A program made the translations under genes and the position numbers. 30,221 bases of DNA, from contig QKGW01000576.1 of assembly GCA_003250275.1 (NCBI GenBank), positions 1 through 30,221 on the forward strand, written 5' to 3'. Shown here in pieces: positions 1 to 7,763 of this stretch; position 1 is the first letter of the stretch; each line of letters opens with the position of its first letter. The notes under the pieces are model-generated. The model worked only from the letters and a program-made list of their open reading frames with translations. It was not told the origin of the DNA and did no database searches. Source of the stretch: Alphaproteobacteria bacterium. Its GTDB lineage: Bacteria; Pseudomonadota; Alphaproteobacteria; Rhodospirillales; Rhodospirillaceae.

Positions 1-1
1 C

Positions 2-1207
2 GTGAAATTTGGTTTGACCGTTGCCGCGTTCGCGGCCGCGCTGCTTGCGCTGCCCTGTGTTCCCGCCTCCGCCGCCGACTCGGTGAAGGTCGGCGAAATC
101 AACTCGTACTCGCGCATTCCCGCGTTCACCCTGCCCTACCGCAACGGCTGGGAACTCGCGGTCGAGGAGATCAACGCGCACGGCGGGGTGATGGGCGGCC
201 GCAAGCTCGAAATCATCGCGCGCGACGACGCGGGCTCGCCCGAGCAGGCGCTCACCGCCGCCAACGAACTGGTGCGGCGCGAGGGCGTGGCGATGCTCGC
301 CGGCACCTACCTTTCGAACGTCGGCCTCGCGGTCTCCGACTACGCGGCGAAGCGCGGCGTGGTGTTCCTCGCCTCCGAACCGCTCACCGACGCGCTCACC
401 TGGAGCAACGGCAACCCCGAGACCTTCCGCCTGCGCCCCTCCACCTACGTGCAGACCGCGATCCTGGTGCGCGAGGCGGCGAAGCTCCCCGCCAAGCGCT
501 GGGCGACGATCGCGCCGAACTACGAATACGGCCAGGCGGCGGTGCGCAACTTCAAGGAACTGTTGAAGAAGGCCCGCCCCGACGTCGAGTTCGTCGGCGA
601 GCAGTGGCCGGCGCTGTTCGGCCTCGACGCCGGGCCGACGGTCGAGGCGCTCGAACAGGCGAAGCCCGACGCGATCTTCAACGTCACCTTCTCCTCCGAT
701 CTCTCCAAGTTCGTGCGCGAGGGCGGCGCGCGCGGCCTGTTCAACAACCGCACGGTGGTTTCGCTGCTCACCGGCGAGCCGGACTACCTCGTGCCGCTCG
801 GCGCGGAAACCCCGGAAGGCTGGATCGTCACCGGCTACCCGTGGGACGAGATCGACACTCCGGCGCACAAGGCTTACGTCGCCGCCTACCGCGCCAAGTT
901 CGGCGAGGACCCGCGCATGGGCACGCTGGTCGGCTACAACATGGCCCTCGCGCTCAAGGCCGCGCTCGACAAGGCGGGTTCGACCAAGCGCGCCGACCTG
1001 ATCAAGGCGCTCGAAGGCCTCTCCTTCGACAGCCCCTCGGGCCCGATCACCTTCCGCGCCTCCGACCACCAGTCGACGATGGGCGCGTGGGTCGGCAAGA
1101 CCGCGCTGGTGAACGGCAAGGGCAAAATGGTCGACTGGCGCTACGTCGACGGCAGCGAAGTCCTGCCCGACGCCGCGGCGGCGAAGGCCCTGCGCCCGGC
1201 AAAGTGA
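2..1207 (+). CDS. Amino-acid-type ABC transporter substrate-binding protein
   Basis: Periplasmic type 1 binding protein (Leu/Ile/Val-binding, Peripla_BP_6 class) that would deliver an amino acid or related small ligand to an ABC permease. Residues 1-24 form a Sec signal peptide (MKFG, then an Ala/Leu-rich core, with cleavage near ASA-AD). The mature part begins VKVGEINSYSR and has the family pattern of an N-terminal lobe (NGWELAVEEINAHGG) and a C-terminal lobe ending in a Trp-containing segment, for 401 residues in total, normal for the family. The GTG at base 2 is the first start visible and gives a complete signal peptide, but the window edge hides its ribosome-binding site. A matching fused permease and ATPase lie 2.4 kb downstream, separated by two enzyme genes. 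The ligand cannot be read from the sequence. Confidence 0.88.
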   Translation: MKFGLTVAAFAAALLALPCVPASAADSVKVGEINSYSRIPAFTLPYRNGWELAVEEINAHGGVMGGRKLEIIARDDAGSPEQALTAANELVRREGVAMLAGTYLSNVGLAVSDYAAKRGVVFLASEPLTDALTWSNGNPETFRLRPSTYVQTAILVREAAKLPAKRWATIAPNYEYGQAAVRNFKELLKKARPDVEFVGEQWPALFGLDAGPTVEALEQAKPDAIFNVTFSSDLSKFVREGGARGLFNNRTVVSLLTGEPDYLVPLGAETPEGWIVTGYPWDEIDTPAHKAYVAAYRAKFGEDPRMGTLVGYNMALALKAALDKAGSTKRADLIKALEGLSFDSPSGPITFRASDHQSTMGAWVGKTALVNGKGKMVDWRYVDGSEVLPDAAAAKALRPAK

Positions 1208-1211
1208 TGGG

Positions 1212-1259
1212 AAAGGCCGCGACCCGTTGCGATTTCAGCAACGAAGTGTCGCGGCCTTT
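1212..1259 (+). terminator. Long perfect hairpin after the binding-protein gene
   Basis: Bases 1212-1223 (AAAGGCCGCGAC) pair perfectly with 1248-1259, and an inner CGTTGC/GCAACG stem (1225-1230 with 1238-1243) closes on a 7-base loop. There is no extended T tract beyond the TTT at the stem end. It most likely stops or stabilises the binding-protein transcript. Confidence 0.65.
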
Positions 1260-1347
1260 CGCCATTCATAGCCAAGAAGGCAACAACTATCTCTCCTTCA
1301 GACAAGCCGCGGATCATACGACCCGCACAAACGAAGGAGAGTCGATC

Positions 1348-1974
1348 ATGAAAGTCACCGTCGTCGGCACCGGCAATATGGCCGCCGGTTTTGCCAAGCG
1401 GTTGGTTCAAGCCGGTCACGACGCCCGTCTCGTCGGCCGCAACCTCGGGAAGGCGCAGGCCCTCGCCCGCGAGACCGGCGCATCCGCGGTTGCCGCCGCC
1501 GAGGGAGCGGCGTCGGACATCGTCATCGTCGCCACCCCGTTTAACGCCGCGGTCGACGCGCTGAAGGCGCTCGGCGATCTCTCGGGCAAGGTGGTGGTGG
1601 ACATCACCAACCCGCTCACCGCCGACTACATGGGCCTGACCATCGGCCACACCACCTCCGCCGCGGAGGAGATCGCCAAGGCGCTGCCGGGCGTGCGCCT
1701 GGTCAAGGGCTTCAACACCTTGTTCGCCCAGGTTCTCGCGGCCGGGCCGAAGCTCGCCGACGGCAGCGTGCCGCCGGTGTTCCTCGCCGCCGACGATGCC
1801 GACGCCAAGACCAAGGTCGCGGATCTCGCCAAGTCCCTCGGCCATCCGGTGGTCGACGCCGGGCCGCTCAAGAACGCCCGCTACCTCGAGCCGCTCGCCG
1901 GCCTCAACATCTACCTCGGCTACGGCGCCGGTCTCGGCACCACCGTCGCGCCGGCGTGGCTGCCGCTCGCCTGA
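1348..1974 (+). CDS. NADPH-dependent F420 reductase-like / NADP-binding oxidoreductase
   Basis: A 208-residue Rossmann-fold protein. The N-terminus MKVTVVGTGNMAAGFA is the GxGxMGxG-type dinucleotide-binding loop of the F420-dependent NADP reductase (Npdg / COG2085) family. Further family marks are VIVATPF at the end of the third strand, VVVDITNPLT, LVKGFNTLFAQ and a C-terminal segment ending LGYGAGLGTT. The family oxidises or reduces a small partner using NADP(H), and many bacterial members act in organisms that lack F420, so the real electron partner is unknown. The start is the ATG at 1348 with GAAGGAGA at 1333-1340. It precedes the aldehyde dehydrogenase by 77 bases, which include a terminator-like hairpin, so co-transcription is uncertain. 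Confidence 0.82.
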   Translation: MKVTVVGTGNMAAGFAKRLVQAGHDARLVGRNLGKAQALARETGASAVAAAEGAASDIVIVATPFNAAVDALKALGDLSGKVVVDITNPLTADYMGLTIGHTTSAAEEIAKALPGVRLVKGFNTLFAQVLAAGPKLADGSVPPVFLAADDADAKTKVADLAKSLGHPVVDAGPLKNARYLEPLAGLNIYLGYGAGLGTTVAPAWLPLA

Positions 1975-2005
1975 CCCAAATCCAGAGCACTCAGATTTCC
2001 CCTTA

Positions 2006-2031
2006 GGCTGCCGGGCCTCGCCCCGGCAGCC
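2006..2031 (+). terminator. Terminator-like hairpin upstream of the aldehyde dehydrogenase
   Basis: GGCTGCCGGG (2006-2015) pairs perfectly with CCCGGCAGCC (2022-2031) around a 6-base loop. It sits just before the AGAAGGA ribosome-binding site (2035-2041) of the next gene and has no T tract. It could be an intercistronic mRNA structure rather than a true terminator. Confidence 0.45.
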
Positions 2032-2051
2032 ACCAGAAGGACGTTTCGATC

Positions 2052-3443
2052 ATGGCTTATGCTACCGTCAACCCCTACACCGGAGAGACCCTCGCCACCT
2101 TCCCCGACGCCACCGACGCCGAGGTCGAGGCCGCCATCGCCGCGGCGCACGCGGCCTTCCTCGACTGGCGCGAGACGCCGTTCGCCAAGCGCGCCGAGGT
2201 GATGCGCAATGCCGCGAAGCTTCTCCGCCGCGACATCGAAACCTACGCGCCGCTGCTCACCACCGAAATGGGCAAGGTGCTGCCCGAGGCGCGCGCCGAG
2301 GTCGAACTCTCGGCCGAAATCTTCGAATATTACGCCGACAACGCCGAGGCGCTGCTCGCGCCCGAAAAGCTGCCGGTGAAGTCCGCCGCCGAAGGTGAGG
2401 CGATGGTGGTGCACGAACCGCTCGGCGTGCTGCTGGCGATCGAGCCGTGGAACTTCCCCTACTACCAGATCGCCCGGATCATCGCGCCGCAGCTCTCCGC
2501 CGGGAACACCATGCTGCTCAAGCACGCGTCGAACGTGCCGCAGAGCGCCGCGATCTTCGAAAAGCTGATGGCCGAGGCGGGCCTGCCCGCGGGCGCGTTC
2601 CAGAACCTCTACGCCACCCGCGCGCAGATCGACGCGATCATCAACGACCCGCGGGTCCACGGCGTCGCCCTCACCGGCTCCGAAGCCGCGGGCGCGATGG
2701 TCGCCGCCCAGGCGGGCAAGGCGTTGAAGAAATCCACCCTCGAACTCGGCGGCGCCGACGCCTTCGTGGTGCTGAACGACGCCGACCTCGACAAGACCGT
2801 GAAGTGGGCGGTGTTCGGCCGTCACTGGAACGGCGGCCAGGTGTGCGTGTCGTCGAAGCGGATGATCGTCGAGGACGGCATCTACGACGCGTTCCTCGAA
2901 AAGTACGCGGCGGGCGTCGCCGAGCTGCGCGCCGGCGACCCCTTCGACGCCGCCACCACCCTCGCGCCGCTCTCCTCGCAGACCGCCGCCGACGAGGTCA
3001 AGGCGAAGATCGCCGAGGCGGTCGCCCACGGCGCCAAGGCGGTCGAAGTCGGCCCGAAGGTGCCGAACCGGGGCGCGTTCGTGCAGCCGACCATCCTCAC
3101 CGAGGTCGACGAAACCAATCCGGCGCGCTACTGGGAGTTCTTCGGCCCGGTGTCGATGCTGTTCCGCGCCAAGGACGCCGACGACGCGGTGCGGATCGCC
3201 AACGACACTCCGTTCGGCCTCGGCGGCTCGGTGTTCACCGCCGACGCGGCCAACGGCCGGAAGGTCGCCAACCGCATCTCCACCGGCATGGTGTTCGTCA
3301 ACCACCCGACGATGGTGAAGGCCGACCTGCCGTTCGGCGGCGTCCGCCGCTCGGGCTACGGCCGCGAACTCATCGGCCTGGGGCTCAAGGAGTTCGTCAA
3401 CCACAAGCTCGTCGACGTCGTCGACATCGACGCGCCGTTCTGA
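2052..3443 (+). CDS. NAD(P)-dependent aldehyde dehydrogenase, succinate-semialdehyde type
   Basis: A 463-residue cytosolic aldehyde dehydrogenase that oxidises an aldehyde to the acid with NAD(P)+. The family landmarks are present: PWNFPYYQ with Asn134, the cofactor-binding Lys157, the general base Glu231 in LELGG, and the nucleophile Cys265 in GGQVCVSSKR. It ends with the oligomerisation tail GGVRRSGYGRELIGLGLKEFVN. Length and overall sequence resemble the short succinate-semialdehyde dehydrogenases (E. coli Sad/YneI type), and that substrate is an inference from resemblance. The ATG at 2052 has an SD (AGAAGGA) 10 bases upstream. It lies between an ABC binding protein and its permease, which fits catabolism of an imported amino compound. 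Confidence 0.9.
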   Translation: MAYATVNPYTGETLATFPDATDAEVEAAIAAAHAAFLDWRETPFAKRAEVMRNAAKLLRRDIETYAPLLTTEMGKVLPEARAEVELSAEIFEYYADNAEALLAPEKLPVKSAAEGEAMVVHEPLGVLLAIEPWNFPYYQIARIIAPQLSAGNTMLLKHASNVPQSAAIFEKLMAEAGLPAGAFQNLYATRAQIDAIINDPRVHGVALTGSEAAGAMVAAQAGKALKKSTLELGGADAFVVLNDADLDKTVKWAVFGRHWNGGQVCVSSKRMIVEDGIYDAFLEKYAAGVAELRAGDPFDAATTLAPLSSQTAADEVKAKIAEAVAHGAKAVEVGPKVPNRGAFVQPTILTEVDETNPARYWEFFGPVSMLFRAKDADDAVRIANDTPFGLGGSVFTADAANGRKVANRISTGMVFVNHPTMVKADLPFGGVRRSGYGRELIGLGLKEFVNHKLVDVVDIDAPF

Positions 3444-3451
3444 ACACACGG

Positions 3452-3481
3452 GTTTCCCGGCGGGCTCCCCCGCCGGGAAAC
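3452..3481 (+). terminator. Hairpin after the aldehyde dehydrogenase
   Basis: GTTTCCCGGCGG (3452-3463) pairs perfectly over 12 bases with 3470-3481 around a 6-base loop (GCTCCC). It lies 9 bases after the TGA stop. The 3' arm does not end in a T run, so termination may need a factor. Confidence 0.6.
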
Positions 3482-3504
3482 GCATCAACGATTGCGCTCC
3501 GCGT

Positions 3505-3553
3505 GAAAACCGGAAAAGTTATGGGTCCGCAGGGGCTGCGCCCCTCGGTTTTC
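3505..3553 (+). promoter_or_regulatory. Nested inverted repeat in the permease leader
   Basis: An outer stem GAAAACCG (3505-3512) / CGGTTTTC (3546-3553) encloses a strong inner hairpin AGGGGC-TGC-GCCCCT (3531-3545). The structure ends 14 bases before the permease ATG. It could attenuate expression, or it could be a dispersed extragenic palindrome of the AGGGGC...GCCCCT kind. Confidence 0.4.
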
Positions 3554-3567
3554 CTCGCAGGGGCGGC

Positions 3568-5379
3568 ATGGACTTCATCCTCATTCAGGCACTGAACGGC
3601 TTGGCCGGGGCGAGTTCGTTGTTTCTCGTCGCCGCGGGGCTGTCGCTGATCTTCGGCGTCAGCCGGGTGGTGAACTTCGCCCACGGCACGGTGTTCATGA
3701 TCGGCGCCTACGTGGCGTGGACGCTGATCGACCGCCTCGGGGTGAACTTCTGGCTCGCCGCGCCGCTCGCGGCGGGGGCGACGGCGCTGCTGGGCGGCGC
3801 GATCGAAATTCTGGTGCTGCGCCGCCTCTACGGGCGGCATGAGCTTCTGCCGTTGCTCGCCACCTTCGCCCTGGTGCTGATCGCGCACGACGCGGTGCCG
3901 CTGATCTGGGGCGCGCAGGACGTGATCGGCCCGCGCGCGCCGGGGCTGACCGGCGCGGTGCCGCTGTTCGGGCGGCTCTTGCCCGCCTACGACCTCTTCC
4001 TCATCGGCGTCGCGCCCGCGGTGATGGGCGGGCTGTGGCTGGTGCTGCACCGCACCCGCTTCGGCCGCATCGTCCGCGCCGCCACCGACGATCCCGAGAT
4101 GGCCGCCGCGCTCGGCATCCGCCAGGACCGCCTGTTCACCCTGGTGTTCATGCTCGGCTGCGGCCTCGCCGGGCTCGGCGGCGCGCTGCGGCTGCCGCGC
4201 GAGACCCTGCACCACAGCCTCGACACCCAGGTGATCGTCTCCGCCTTCGTGGTGGTGGTGATCGGCGGCATGGGCAGCATCGGCGGCGCGTTCGTCGCCG
4301 CCGCGATCGTCGGCGTGGTCTCCGCGTTCGGCATCGTGGTGTGGCCGCAGGGCACTCTCGCGATGCTGTTCGTGATCATGGCGCTGGTGCTGGTGGCGCG
4401 TCCGCACGGCCTCTTCGGCCTGCCCGCGCAGATGGAGACCCACCGCCCGCTCGCCCTGCCCTCGCCGCCGTTCGGCGGCTATTCGCGGCGCGCGAAGCTC
4501 GCCACGGCGGCGGGCGCGCTCGCGCTCGCCGGGTTCGGCGCGTTCGGTTCGCCGTTCGCCCTCGACGTCGCCACCCAGGTGCTGATCGCGGTGCTGTTCG
4601 CCGCGAGCCTGCATCTTTTGATCGGCTGGGCGGGGCTGATCTCGTTCGGCCACGCGGCGCTGTTCGGCCTCGGCGCATACGGCGCGGCGCTCCTCGGCGC
4701 GCACGTCCACTTCGGCGTCGCGATCCTCGGCGGCGGCGCGCTCGCGGCGCTCGGCGCGGCGGCGTTCGGCCTGCTGGTGCGGCGGATGAAGGGCGTCTAC
4801 CTCGCGATGCTGACGCTGGCGTTCTCGCAGCTGCTGTTCGCCGCGGCGTTCCAGTGGGTTTCGCTCACCGGCGGCGACAACGGCATCCTCGGCCTCTGGC
4901 CCGATCCGCCGTGGGACACCGCGGGCGGCTGGTACGCGCTCACCCTCGCGCTCGCGGCCGCGGCGCTCCTCGGCCTCGCGCACCTCTACCGCGCGCCGTT
5001 CGCCTACATCCTCCGCGCCGCGCAGGGCTCGGAAGCCCGCGCCCGCGCCGACGCCCTGCCGGTGGACGCGACGCGGGTGCAGGCGTTCGCGGTCTCGGGC
5101 GCAGTGGCGGGGCTCGCGGGCGCGCTGCTGGTGTTCCTCAAGGGCTCGGCGTTCCCCTCGTTGTTCGCGGTGCCGCAATCGGTCGACGGCCTGGTGATGG
5201 TTCTGCTCGGCGGCGTCGCGCATCCGCTCGGGCCGGTGGCGGGGGCGGCGGCCTACAGCCTCGGCGTCACCGTGATCGCGACCGTCACCCCGGCGTGGCA
5301 CATGATCGTCGGTGCGCTCATCCTCGTGCTCACCCAGGCGCTGCCGGGCGGGCTGCTGCGCCGGGGAGACGCGCCATGA
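3568..5379 (+). CDS. Fused LivH-LivM branched-chain amino acid ABC permease
   Basis: A 603-residue inner-membrane protein in which the two permease halves of a Liv-type importer are joined. Residues 1 to about 290 match LivH (opening ALNGLAGASSLFLVAAGLSL, then VNFAHGTVFMIGAYVAW and VVVIGGMGSIGGAFVAA). Residues of about 310-603 match LivM (LLIGWAGLISFGHAALFGLG, VYLAMLTLAFSQLLF, MVLLGGVAHPLGPVAGA). Each half carries the EAA-like cytoplasmic loop that contacts the ATPase. Separate livH and livM genes are the usual form; fusions exist but are less common. It starts at ATG 3568 and ends in a 4-base ATGA overlap with the ATPase gene, so the two are translationally coupled. Confidence 0.92.
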   Translation: MDFILIQALNGLAGASSLFLVAAGLSLIFGVSRVVNFAHGTVFMIGAYVAWTLIDRLGVNFWLAAPLAAGATALLGGAIEILVLRRLYGRHELLPLLATFALVLIAHDAVPLIWGAQDVIGPRAPGLTGAVPLFGRLLPAYDLFLIGVAPAVMGGLWLVLHRTRFGRIVRAATDDPEMAAALGIRQDRLFTLVFMLGCGLAGLGGALRLPRETLHHSLDTQVIVSAFVVVVIGGMGSIGGAFVAAAIVGVVSAFGIVVWPQGTLAMLFVIMALVLVARPHGLFGLPAQMETHRPLALPSPPFGGYSRRAKLATAAGALALAGFGAFGSPFALDVATQVLIAVLFAASLHLLIGWAGLISFGHAALFGLGAYGAALLGAHVHFGVAILGGGALAALGAAAFGLLVRRMKGVYLAMLTLAFSQLLFAAAFQWVSLTGGDNGILGLWPDPPWDTAGGWYALTLALAAAALLGLAHLYRAPFAYILRAAQGSEARARADALPVDATRVQAFAVSGAVAGLAGALLVFLKGSAFPSLFAVPQSVDGLVMVLLGGVAHPLGPVAGAAAYSLGVTVIATVTPAWHMIVGALILVLTQALPGGLLRRGDAP

Positions 5380-6137
5380 CCGCATTGCTCTCGGTGCGCG
5401 ACCTCTACAAGCGCTACGGCGAGATGCCAGTGCTAACCGACGTCGGCTTCGACATCCCCAAGGGCGAGATCGCCGCGCTGATCGGCGCGAACGGCGCGGG
5501 CAAGTCGACGCTGTTCAACATCCTCGGCGGCGCGCTCGCGGCCAACCGCGGCACCGTGCTGCTCGACGGCGAGGCGATCGGCGGCCACGGGCCGGAGCGG
5601 GTGGCGCGCAAGGGCGTCGGCCGCACCTTCCAGACCTCCGCGCCCTACCGCGCCCTCGGCGTGCGCGAATCGCTGATGCTGATCGCCGCCGCCTCCGAAC
5701 CCGCGTGGCGGCGGATGCTGGTGCCGCTCGGCAGCCGCCCGCGCGACGCCGCCGATGCCGCGCTCGAAGAGGTCGGCCTCGCCCACCTCGCCGACGCCAC
5801 CGCCGCGGCGCTGAGCTACGGCGACGCCAAGCGCCTCGAACTCGCGATGGCGCTGATGCGCGGCCCCCGCCTTCTCCTGATGGACGAGCCCACCGCCGGG
5901 ATGGCGCCGGGCGAGCGCGCGCGTTTCATGGAACTGGTGACCGCGCGCGCCGCCGAGCGCGGCATGACGGTGCTGTTCACCGAGCACGACGTCGCCACGG
6001 TGTTCGGATTCGCGGCGCGCGTGCTGGTTCTCGACCGCGGCCGCCTGATCGCCGACGGCACCCCCGAGGCGGTGCGCGAGAACCCCGAAGTACGGCGCGC
6101 CTACCTCGGCGATCATGCGCCGACGAATGCGTTGTGA
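5376..6137 (+). CDS. livG: LivG-type ABC transporter ATPase
   Basis: A 253-residue nucleotide-binding subunit that powers the preceding permease from the cytoplasm. Visible motifs are Walker A GANGAGKST, the Q-loop in GRTFQTS, the signature segment LSYGDAKRLELAMAL (Gly-Asp-Ala where LivG proteins usually have Gly-Gln-Gln), Walker B LLLMDEPTAG and the H-loop His in FTEHD. The C-terminal PEVRRAYLG is typical of LivG. The ATG at 5376 overlaps the permease stop (ATGA). Liv systems normally pair LivG with LivF. No LivF follows here, so the partner is either upstream of the window or absent, with this protein acting as a homodimer. Confidence 0.9.
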   Translation: MTALLSVRDLYKRYGEMPVLTDVGFDIPKGEIAALIGANGAGKSTLFNILGGALAANRGTVLLDGEAIGGHGPERVARKGVGRTFQTSAPYRALGVRESLMLIAAASEPAWRRMLVPLGSRPRDAADAALEEVGLAHLADATAAALSYGDAKRLELAMALMRGPRLLLMDEPTAGMAPGERARFMELVTARAAERGMTVLFTEHDVATVFGFAARVLVLDRGRLIADGTPEAVRENPEVRRAYLGDHAPTNAL

Positions 6138-6196
6138 AGCCCGCGCGCGCATGTTAACAAGGCGCGCGAACGCGCAAATTTCATAGGCAGTATTCC

Positions 6197-6937
6197 ATGC
6201 AGACGGATACGGCGGTGCCGGAACTGGCGGTGGTGGTCCCGGTCAAGAACGAGCAGGACAACATCCTGAGTTTGATCGGAGAGATCCACGCGGCGCTGGA
6301 AGGCGTCGCGTTCGAGGTGGTCTACGTCGACGACGGTTCCGACGACCGCACGCCGGCGAAGCTCGCCGAGGCCAAGGCCGAATTTCCGCGCGTGCGCAGC
6401 GTCCGCCACAAGGAGAGCTGCGGCCAGAGCCAGGCGGTGGCGACCGGGGTGAAAGCCGCGCGCGCCCGCTTCATCGCCACCCTCGACGGCGACGGCCAGA
6501 ACGACCCGGCGGACATTCCCGCCCTGCTCGCCCGCCTGCGCGAGGCGAAGAACCCCGATCTCTTCCTCGTCGCCGGGCATCGCCACAAGCGCCGCGACAG
6601 CGCGGTGAAGCGCTACTCCTCGCGCTTCGCCAACGCCCTGCGCCGCGCGCTCCTCAACGACGAAACCCCCGACACCGGCTGCGGCCTCAAGGTGTTTTCG
6701 CGCGCGGGCTTCCTCGACCTGCCGCGCTTCGACCACATGCACCGCTACCTGCCGGCGCTCTATCTGCGCAACGGCGGCCAGGTGGTGTCGGTGCCGGTCA
6801 ACCACCGCCCGCGCGAGCGTGGCGTGTCGAAGTACGGCACCATCGACCGCGCGCTGGTCGGCATCACCGACCTCATGGGGGTGATGTGGCTGATCCGCCG
6901 GTCCTCGGTTCCGGAGATCGACGCCGCCGATGAGTGA
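6197..6937 (+). CDS. Family 2 glycosyltransferase (dolichol-phosphate mannose synthase-like)
   Basis: A 246-residue GT2 enzyme of GT-A fold with no membrane segment. Residues 10-18 (LAVVVPVKN) form the nucleotide-sugar strand, DDGSDD (45-50) the first acidic motif and DGDGQND (97-103) the metal-binding DxD equivalent. The later PRERGVSKYG loop is typical of DPM1-like enzymes that transfer a sugar from a nucleotide donor to polyisoprenyl phosphate. It overlaps the next gene by 8 bases (6930-6937), so it is probably coupled to that VTT membrane protein. The sugar and acceptor are not readable. Short bacterial DPM1 homologues often serve envelope glycan or lipid modification, which is an inference here. 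Confidence 0.88.
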   Translation: MQTDTAVPELAVVVPVKNEQDNILSLIGEIHAALEGVAFEVVYVDDGSDDRTPAKLAEAKAEFPRVRSVRHKESCGQSQAVATGVKAARARFIATLDGDGQNDPADIPALLARLREAKNPDLFLVAGHRHKRRDSAVKRYSSRFANALRRALLNDETPDTGCGLKVFSRAGFLDLPRFDHMHRYLPALYLRNGGQVVSVPVNHRPRERGVSKYGTIDRALVGITDLMGVMWLIRRSSVPEIDAADE

Positions 6938-7628
6938 GCGCAAAGACGCCGGCTTCAAGCCCTATCTCAAGGGCCTGGTGATGATCGTCTCGCTCGTCGC
7001 GATCGGTTACGGCCTCAAGGCGCTCGGAATCTCGGAGATGTTCGACACCAACTGGGTCGACGCCGAGGTCAAGGGCAAGGGCCTCACCGGCGAGATCGCC
7101 TTCGTCCTGATGGGCGCGGCGGTCACCGCCGTCGGCTTCCCGCGTCAGGTGGTCGCGTTCCTCGGCGGCTACGCCTTCGGCTTCATCGAGGGCACCACGC
7201 TCGCGCTGCTTGGCGCGACCCTGGGCTGCATCGCCGCGTTCGTCTACGCGCGGGTGCTCGGGCGCAGCCTAGTGCAGCGCCACTTCGGCAAAAAGATCGC
7301 CCGCTTCGACGCGATCCTCGCCGACCGCACCTTCCTCACCACGCTGCTCATCCGCTTCCTGCCGGTCGGCTCCAACGTCGTCACCAACCTCCTCGCCGGG
7401 GTGAGCCGGGTGCCGATCGTGCCGTTCGTCGCGGGCTCGGCGGTCGGCTACCTGCCGCAGACGGTGGTGTTCGTGCTGATCGGCTCGGGCGTGCACATCG
7501 ACCCGACCTTCCGCATCGGTCTGGGCGTCGCGCTGTTCGTTGCATCGGCGGCCTTGGGTGTCTATCTCTTGCGGGATATCCGCCGCCCGCTCGTCGTCGA
7601 GGACGACGAACCGGAAAATCCTGCCTGA
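6930..7628 (+). CDS. VTT-domain (TVP38/TMEM64, DedA-like) membrane protein
   Basis: A 232-residue integral membrane protein. A first membrane helix (residues about 12-32) is followed by the VTT/SNARE-associated core: the FPRQVVAFLGGYAFG re-entrant segment, a helix pair, the RFLPVGSNVVTNLLAG motif containing the conserved Arg, and a final helix near residues 195-217. The C-terminus is acidic (VVEDDEPENPA). DedA/VTT proteins are now regarded as lipid or undecaprenyl-phosphate transporters or scramblases in the inner membrane. Coupling to a polyisoprenyl-type glycosyltransferase suggests the pair handles a lipid-linked sugar; that link is an inference. The start at ATG 6930 lies inside the preceding gene. 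Confidence 0.85.
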   Translation: MSERKDAGFKPYLKGLVMIVSLVAIGYGLKALGISEMFDTNWVDAEVKGKGLTGEIAFVLMGAAVTAVGFPRQVVAFLGGYAFGFIEGTTLALLGATLGCIAAFVYARVLGRSLVQRHFGKKIARFDAILADRTFLTTLLIRFLPVGSNVVTNLLAGVSRVPIVPFVAGSAVGYLPQTVVFVLIGSGVHIDPTFRIGLGVALFVASAALGVYLLRDIRRPLVVEDDEPENPA

Positions 7629-7633
7629 TTCGG

Positions 7634-7662
7634 CTTGACTCGAATCCCCCCCTCGCTTACCT
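7634..7662 (+). promoter_or_regulatory. RpoH/sigma70-like promoter of groESL
   Basis: CTTGACT (7634-7640) is followed after 18 bases (7638-7655, counted from CTTG) by CTTACCT (7656-7662). This resembles the alphaproteobacterial sigma-32 pattern (CTTG, then C[CT]TATNT) and could also serve as a sigma-70 -35 box (TTGACT). It abuts the CIRCE operator, as expected for dual heat-shock control. Confidence 0.5.
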
Positions 7663-7664
7663 CG

Positions 7665-7691
7665 TTAGCACTCAAGACGGGAGAGTGCCAA
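7665..7691 (+). promoter_or_regulatory. CIRCE operator (HrcA-binding) of groESL
   Basis: TTAGCACTC (7665-7673), nine spacer bases and GAGTGCCAA (7683-7691) match the CIRCE consensus TTAGCACTC-N9-GAGTGCTAA with one mismatch in the right arm. The HrcA repressor binds this element in many bacteria, and it sits 72 bases before the groES start. Confidence 0.93.
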
Positions 7692-7763
7692 ACCTCCGTC
7701 TGTGCACAGCCCCCCGCGCCTTCGGGGCGGGGTCTCTCGTAGTCAAAACTCCTGGAGGACATT

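Noticed and set aside
3397..5385. Long minus-strand frame opposite the permease gene
   Set aside because: The product is rich in Arg/Glu/His and low in hydrophobic residues, typical of the antisense of a GC-rich gene. The plus strand encodes an unmistakable LivH-LivM permease.
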